This document shows, piece after piece, positions 57,299 to 64,000 of a DNA stretch of 64,000 nucleotides. The notes below the pieces were generated by a model. That model was given only the letters and a program-made list of their open reading frames with translations, was not told the origin of the DNA and ran no database searches. Positions within the stretch are counted from its first letter, which is position 1. Every line of letters starts with the position of its first letter. Position numbers and translations under genes: made by a program. The DNA comes from Penicillus capitatus. Its lineage: Eukaryota; Chlorophyta. The stretch spans positions 310,001-374,000 of the forward strand of contig OZ287704.1 of assembly GCA_965649825.1 (NCBI GenBank), given 5' to 3'.

Positions 57299-58858
57299 AG
57301 TTGATTGGCTCCCTTTTCTGCTGTCTGAGAATTCGGAAGGTCACTTTTGCTGCTGGATTCGAATTGAATCGCACAGCGGAGCGCATCCAAGAAGAATGAA
57401 CACGAAATGGGAGGCGACCCTTCACTCCTCGTGTAAGCCAAAAACGGCAGTTTCTTCATTGTACGGCAACTGAATCCCTCGGTCAGTCGTGCACAATGCT
57501 GTAGTTCTGGATGATCGGTCGTCGGCATGAACTCCAACGGCTGACACGGTGAGGTTGCCATCTCGCACGATCCGTCGTCTGTTGCATCACGGCCTTCGAT
57601 ACATCCAACTCTCTGCAACTCTCGAAAAGCATGGAGCAGGATGCGGTAGCGAACAGAAAAAGGAGGTGGGCCAACAAACCACTGGCCACAGAAGTTGACG
57701 GAAATGCACAGCGGGATGGATGGATACCTTGATATCAGCACGATCGAGAAACGCATCGTCGATCGCTTCGGTGATATTCGACGTCGCCATGAGGACCACA
57801 TTCGGACAGTGCTGCAGACGATCCAGCTGTGTCAGGAGAGCATTGACAGCACGCAAAGCATCAGATGGTTCAGATCCACACACAGCGCTCTAAACATCAC
57901 AGAGATTGCCAAAATGATGCAGACGACCTCATGCCTCCCACTTTGCGTGCAGAGGTAAGACTCTCAACCTCATCGATCAGAATAAAAAACAAGACGCCGT
58001 CGCGTTGCAATGCCTCTGTGATCTTATCGAAGAGTTTCGTCACGAGTTTGCCGCTCTCGCTAAACCATTTGCTGAACAGACTGTGCGCATTCACCTCCAT
58101 TAACTGAATGCCTCCCATATACCTAGATCTCGAGTCTTTAAAAAAGACATGACCACGATGTCACACTTTGTGCATAGTCGAAGGGAGATCTTCTGGGCCA
58201 ATGCTTTGCAGAGACTTGTTTTTCCTGTCCCCGGAGGTCCATGCAGCAGGACAAGGCGATTCCAATTGATCACATCACGATTTACGCCTCTGTGTGAGAA
58301 CAGCAAGGCGGTCTCGACATAATGCAGCAGCGTTGGTTTGAGATTGTCGTCGAAGTGCAGGTTATCCCAGATTCCATGGAATGCGATTGACGGAAGACGC
58401 CTCGTACGGCAGAACGCACCAACCTCGTCGTCTTCTTCGCGCGACTCCGATGGGTCTTCCTCGTATAACTGCTCGACACATAGAGCGGCATGCGTACATG
58501 CTGAGATGCTTGCCTTGTAGGGAAAGATCTCTGGATGAATCTCCCACCAAAAACGCCGCAGACGACCATCGCTTGTGCCTCCTGTGGAAAAATGAACGAC
58601 AACAGCTGAGATGGCGTGAGCTAACGAACTTGGGCAGGTGACGTAGATGGAATGGACGACATCGCCCAGCTCAACGTCGAAATCTTCGGATATGAGTTCG
58701 TGATCCTCGCAACTCACCGATCGGTCCGAGAAGAAACTGCACATAGAGGTGTCGACAAGCAGCGAGAATGCATCAGGCGATTGCTTATTGAGAAGTTCAT
58801 GTAACTGCGACGACTCGAACGCCGACAAAGAATGCAAACGAACTTCCACTAGAGACAC
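57295..58858 (-). CDS. TRIP13/Pch2-like AAA+ ATPase
   Basis: TRIP13/Pch2 remodels HORMA-domain proteins in the spindle checkpoint and meiosis. The N-terminal domain includes [15 protein letters not shown] and [17 protein letters not shown]. The Walker A segment is [20 protein letters not shown]. After a short intron: [20 protein letters not shown] and Walker [17 protein letters not shown], then [33 protein letters not shown] and a C-terminal lid with [17 protein letters not shown]. The stop is at 57295. Four or more introns. The frame is open upstream of 58858 to about 58945 with no ATG seen, so an upstream exon with the start codon is likely. A meiotic gene hints at a sexual cycle. Confidence 0.85.
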
Positions 58859-58945
58859 GAAAATAATGTCGGCTCTGACGTAAAAATGTTCGTGCGACGG
58901 ATCGACTGGTGATGGGGACGAGTTGGTTTCCTGATCGCGACGTCA

Positions 58946-60312
58946 TCGCCGATATAAGAATCGTGAACAGCTGCTATCCGAGAGGAAAGAGGATGATAAA
59001 CGGTATGTCTTTTGAGTCGACGAAGGACAGAAAGGGATCGTGTGAATAGTGGAATGGAACGGTTTTATAGTAGCGTTACACGTCAAATCACATCGAGATG
59101 TCGCGATCAGGGATCGACATCGCTATCGGCAAATCGACAAATCGGATCGGTTAGATCCTTTCTTGATGTGACAATTTTCCACGCAGTCCTAGCGTGCGAC
59201 ATCAGATTCTTTCAACCAACTAGACGAAAGGATGCATAGGCTGGATCATTTTAATCGCAGAAACGCGGACGACGAGACTGTATCTAGTGACGAAGGGTGT
59301 TACACCAGGAAGTGGAAGCCGTCGATTAACTGTCGTGCGCAATATTTCAAAGGAAAACGATACAGATATCGATTCCTTTCCTAGTGACACACTAAGATAA
59401 AAACAGATACTCAACTCCACGTGTTCGCGCACAGATCATCGTCGATAAACTCTGTCGCTAGCACGATCGGCCCCAGAACAATCGACACGACAAGTACGAT
59501 TGTAAAGTTGTCGAAAACCGAACAAACGATTTGTAATTCAACTTTAGCGATTCGGGAATACCACAAAGGCGGTTTCTGATCAATCGATTTCAAAAACACT
59601 AAAGATCGATTCACCGACTGAGAATTAACGATCACATGTCTATCGAACATTGACAATCGTCCAGCATGAAACGTTGAAAAATCGGTCATAAAAATCAAAC
59701 TCGATCGAATCGCTGAATGTCATCGAAGCGATCTATGCGTCCAGTGGTAAAATAGGTTTGTTCACGGTATCATGCATCACAAAGTAGCTAAAAACTCTTT
59801 GCACTCGGCTTTTACAAGACTATTTCAAAGCTACAAAATTGTGTGGTGAATCTTGTATCCTCTGGTATTTTTTCTTACGTGTCGATAATCTCGGCCATAA
59901 AAAATCGTTCAGGATTCAGTACACGCGTGTGCGAAATGTTACCCATCGGTACCAATCTTCTAGACCGCTGTCTAAACTACCAATGTAGTGTGGATATCTG
60001 ATGTGCCGCCAATAATGTTCCATGTTGTGTGTGCCTGTCGTTGAACCATTCATGTCCAGCATGCCCCAAGATATGCCTGGTTTCTATGATTTCAGCTGCA
60101 GAACACCTCGATCGATTTCGATCGAATATAGCGATGCGTGCGATATCAGTCGACGAGACGTGCCGTTTCAGACAACTTTATTGTTCAACTTATTGAAATC
60201 AAAACGCAGTTTAGAAAGCAAAATCGAACCGATCACTTCATTAATCATCGCGTCGTACCAGTGTCCGTTGTGAGAAGCACGTTCTTACCGTTCCTCGGAT
60301 CCAGCGGCCACA
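58946..60312. other. Spacer with no supported gene
   Basis: About 1.4 kb between the TRIP13 5' end and the CASTOR-like gene. AT-rich, with ATCGAT/AATCGA words at 59430-59720. No open chain or RNA gene recognised; probably holds both upstream regions. Confidence 0.4.
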
Positions 60313-63070
60313 ATGCGGACGCTTTTTCGCAACAACTCGTTCGGAAGCCGCCTGTTAGCAGGCTCAGCCTCTTTCTATCTGAGTGTCATCGGCTTTCTCG
60401 TCGTTCTCTTGGTCTTCTCGGTACAGTACTCTTTCAGGTAGACAACGTCGTTCTCCGACAAAGCAGCCAGCCACCCGCGTTATCCTGTCTAGGTTAAATA
60501 ACCAAATTGAACGACTGCACTGGCAGCTTGCTCTTTCGCAGCTGCTTCGTTCTGTCTCGCCGCCCGACAGACCACAGACTCTAGACGCGCAGACCCAGGC
60601 GGAGAATGTCGTTCTCATTAAAGATGCGGAGATTCATTTGCAGAACCTCCAAGACCATCTGTCAAAACTGTTCGCCACATACAGCCCACAGAACTCTCCT
60701 GATGCGGCATGTCCTCAATCCGAACAAGTCCAAGAAAACGAAGAGGCGACCACTTTCCCAGTTTTACGTGGTTTAGTCGCAATGAGTCTGTTGGTCGTGG
60801 CTGCAGCAAGTGTCTATTTTTGGCACAACATGGATCAACTGTCCGAAAAAGCGCCCATGCCTATCGCGGAGTTTTTTGGTCTTACCGAGAATCCACGACG
60901 GTTTTCAGAGGTGTTAGCGTACAAGGCCGATCGTTGGTTTTCCACGAATAAGCATGCCAAAGTCCTTGCACTCCTATTCTTTACTTTATTACTTGTGGGA
61001 GTTGGTAGCCTTGCCCTTTTCGCTGTCAGTAACGCATCAATGTACGAGGCTCTCTGGAGTTCTCTTGCCGGGGTCGGTGTTGACTGGACATTCTCGCAAG
61101 ACTTTCATCTGCCAACAGGCTTCAGTTCTGTCATCGGCCGCATCGTTTCGATGATCATCAGTCTTGGTGGACTCTTAGTCACTGCTCTATTGCTGAGCAT
61201 TGTATCGGGTAAGCAGAAGTGCCTTGGCAGTTTAACCTCATGTAGCTGAACGTAGAGATCATCAGTGAAAAGGTCGACGAAAGGAAAAAAGGCACATCAG
61301 ACGTTCTCGAATCGAATCATACGCTCATCCTTGGATGGAGCGATGAGATGATGCCCATACTGAGGCAGATCTGTTTGGCCAATGAGAGTCTTGGCGGTTC
61401 TCCCATCGTGATTCTTGCCGAACGAGAAAAAGAAGAAATGGACGAAGAAATCGCACGAAATGAGATAGAGTTTAAGGGATCGCCCGTGATCTGCCGATCA
61501 GGAAACCCATTGTTAAAGCATGATCTTGACAAGGTCAATGCCGAACTCTATCAACCTCTCCTGCAATGGTCTGTGCAGGTCTCTGTACATTCAGCGCGGT
61601 CGATCATTGTACTTGCTAATCAACAATCTCCAGATCAGAGCGATGCTCGTGTCTTGAGAATCGTTCTGAGTCTTGTTGCTTTTCACGAGACTGGGGGGTT
61701 GAAGGTGGTCTGTGCAGCCTCCATCTGATATGCGTCTGTTCATCTAATAGCTGTCTGTTTGCAGGGATACGTTGTCGCGGAGTTGTGCGACATGGACAAC
61801 GAACCATTGGTGAAACTGGTTGGAGGTGATCTGGTACAGACAGTGGTCTCTCACGACATCATTGGACGTGTCATGATCCAGTGTGCTTTACAACCCGGTC
61901 TTGCTGGCGTCTACGATGAACTCATGGGTTTCGAAGGCTGTGAGTTTTACTTTCAACAATGGCCAGAACTAACTGGCAAGACCTTCTATCAAGCTCTTCT
62001 CAGTTTTCCCGATGCTGTCCCTATTGGCATCAAAGAAGCAACCACTGGGGACATCAAGATGAATACAGGAGACGATTATGTGATTCAAGAGGGAGATCAA
62101 CTCCTTGTCTTAGCAGAAGATGATGATACATATAAACCAGAGACACCGATGATGATCGAACCTGGTGTCTGTCCGAACGAGGAGGAAACGAAGGAGATAG
62201 AGAAGATCCTGTTTTTGGGATGGCGACGTGACATGGATGACATGATCATGGTGCTCGACACTTTTGTGGCTAAGGGCAGTGAGTTATGGCTCTATAATGA
62301 AGTGCCTGTCCGCCAAAGAGAGCAGTTACTCATCCAAGGCGGACTGGATCCAGAAAACGGTCTCAAGAACCTCGTCCTCCGATACAGAGACGAGAATCTC
62401 GAGGGCGATCTCATCACCAGAAAGAAACTGGAAGCATTGGATCCAGCATCGTTCTCTTCGATTCTGGTCCTGGCCGACGAATCTGCCTGCGGAGATGACA
62501 TTGCCGATGCCGACTCGCGAAACCTTGCAACGCTGCTTCTGCTGCGCGATATCATGTATAAAGTGACGCGGACAGAGTGTGTCCCTACCGTCGGTGCCAA
62601 CATCCAACAGCTCAGGGCACTGTCTATGGACCATTCCAGGACCATCATTGTCAGTGAGATCCTCGATGCCAGAACGCGCAACCTCATCATGCAGCTTAAT
62701 ATCTCTGAGTTTGTTATGAGCAATGAGATTGTTAGCATGGCACTGTCGATGGTAGCAGAGAGCGCCGATGTGAATCGCGTCTTGCAGGAGCTTTTCAGCG
62801 AAAATGGCGCAGAACTCTATGTTCGCCCTGCACAGAAGTATATTCGACCCAGTACACCTCATTCGCTCTTTGTCCTCTGTCGTGCGATGTGTGATGTCAG
62901 ATGAGGAGATGACTTTCTATGAGTTGCTCGGACGCAGTCGACTGCGTCAGGAGATCGTCATCGGTTACAAACCGCGATCCAATCGTCAGACGATCATCAA
63001 TCCGCCCGATAAGGGCAAGAGAAATCTCTCCGTGCGCACCGTGGATAGTGTCATCGTTCTGGCAAACTAA
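60313..63070 (+). CDS. CASTOR/POLLUX/DMI1-type ion channel
   Basis: Memb­rane cation channel. Plant members sit in the nuclear envelope and shape Ca2+ signals; homologues also occur in algae and oomycetes. ATG 60313 gives MRTLFRNNSFGSRL and a first helix LSVIGFLVVLLVFS. Further helices are GLVAMSLLVVAAASVYFW, VLALLFFTLLLVGVGSLAL and IVSMIISLGGLLVTALLLSI. The large soluble part has two RCK-like nucleotide folds: HTLILGWSDEMMPILRQIC and ILFLGWRRDMDDMIMVLD. An intron of 59-60 nt precedes GYVVAELCDMDNEPLVKL, and a 50-nt intron restores IRPNEEMTFYELLGRSR near the end. The pore-loop region ASMYEALWSSLAGVGVDW differs from the plant filter, so ion selectivity cannot be assumed. Confidence 0.85.
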
Positions 63071-63572
63071 AAGGTGTTTATCGTATGCACCAATTATACT
63101 CCTTCCGCAAGCTCAAGCCGATTCTTTCAGTATAACTAGCGAAAATGCGAAGTGGTTTAGAGCATCCGTCGTTCCTTTGTACGAAGAAGGTCGAGTGTAA
63201 TCAATTGGGCAACGTTCGCTCGTTTGGCGCATCGTTTGTTGTGGAGATGTTCTTGAAGACGTGCACCGTATAAAGTTCTGGAACTCTTCACCTCATTGTG
63301 GCGAGCAACTGAATGACGGCAGCATTTCCGGGCAATTTCCGCGCTTAGAGCTGGATCATTGAGCTGGATCATTTAACCGACGGATAAGCGAAGTTATATT
63401 GAAGATCGGTCACCATATAACAGTTAGACGCAAGCTGTCACCGTCGCTTCTGATTCGACGAACGCGTTCGAGACCATCGACGAACGTTGGATATCTATTG
63501 TTGTCGCCTCGTCTCTCGTTTTTGTGTATTTTCTTCGAAATAAGCGAGCGAGCCTTGAGTTAAGAAAGAATT
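63071..63572. other. Intergenic spacer
   Basis: About 0.5 kb between the channel gene and the last gene. No supported feature. Confidence 0.4.
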
Positions 63573-64000
63573 ATGGAACTCGAGCCGTTAATTGCGAGTC
63601 CACTCGGAAAGCCACGGAGTCCTTCGGCTTTTAATCGTGGCTCCTCTTCGATAGCGTCGCCAACTGCCCGGTCGCCAAAAAAACCGACATCAGTCAACCT
63701 CGAAGGCGGTGACTGGCTTTTAACAACGTTACTGATCACTTTGGACGCCGTTCTGGTAACTTCGCATCAGAGCGCATGTCTTCCGACAATGCATGTCGTG
63801 TCTTAGTTGGAGTTGTATAAGAGTGAAAACACGCGCTGGGCGACATTTCTCACATGGTTCGTTCATTACGAGTGCGGCAATGGATGGGTTTGCGAACTGC
63901 TCAATACTCTATACATTATGGCTGTCGCTGTTGCCAATGTGACTCTTCTGATTCCTGTCATCAATGTGAATGTCCGGACACCATCAAGAAGAACGTGGAG
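63573..64000 (+). CDS. Unknown membrane protein, 3' end outside window
   Basis: ATG 63573 starts a Ser/Pro-rich N-terminus (PLGKPRSPSAFNRGSSS, TARSPKKPTSV), then GDWLLTTLLITLDAVL, joined by a 51-nt intron (gtaacttcgc to gtcttag) to LELYKSENTRWATFLTWFVH. A membrane helix MAVAVANVTLLIPVINVNV follows before the window ends. The serines next to Pro and Lys suggest a phosphorylated cytosolic tail (inference). Family unknown from this fragment. Confidence 0.5.

Overview
This is nuclear DNA of a compact, intron-bearing unicellular eukaryote. Genes on both strands are cut by very short GT-AG introns, mostly 45-60 nt with a few of 32-38 nt, and all three standard stop codons are used. The product set is eukaryotic: the TFIIH p62 subunit, NECAP, Sec62, PLAA/Doa1, TRIP13/Pch2, inositol-pentakisphosphate 2-kinase and prolyl 4-hydroxylase. 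Four genes point to an alga: a CCB2/CCB4-like factor for cytochrome b6f heme assembly (54933-56027), a PUT/LAT-type polyamine transporter, a CASTOR/POLLUX-type channel and a starch-binding-domain phosphatase. The CCB2/CCB4 gene implies a photosynthetic plastid or recent photosynthetic ancestry. The sequence alone does not let me name the lineage.

Layout. 1-5.3 kb: a partial gene, IPK1, and the first of two secreted cysteine-repeat proteins. 5.3-10.6 kb: the second cysteine-repeat protein and a WD40 protein. 10.8-18.7 kb: a mitochondrial-type FAD/Fe-S D-2-hydroxyacid dehydrogenase, an ARM-like protein, a CBM20-PP2C fusion and an unknown gene. 19.2-24.7 kb: an intronless 1,526-residue NACHT-type NTPase with HEAT-like repeats, then CutA. 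25.0-25.7 kb: a decayed LINE reverse transcriptase. 25.8-38.6 kb: two related MFS transporters flanking NECAP, TFIIH p62, an RRM protein, threonyl-tRNA synthetase and a PP2C. 38.6-45.6 kb: gene-poor DNA holding a small unknown gene and a secreted ankyrin protein built of one-repeat exons. 45.7-63.1 kb: dense housekeeping genes (polyamine permease, prolyl hydroxylase, PLAA, GluRS, CCB2/4, Sec62, TRIP13, CASTOR-like channel). The window ends inside a new gene.

How the genes relate. The window is a mosaic, not an operon-like system. The tightly packed stretches show very short intergenic distances, a head-to-head pair with start codons 13 bp apart, and two convergent pairs whose coding ends overlap. 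The most unusual content is in three places: the duplicated secreted proteins with a cysteine about every eight residues, the secreted ankyrin gene that has grown by whole exon-plus-intron duplication, and the CBM20-PPTC7-like phosphatase fusion.

Exon boundaries were assigned by eye from GT/AG sites, phase and protein-family continuity. Where I could not close an exon chain I say so.
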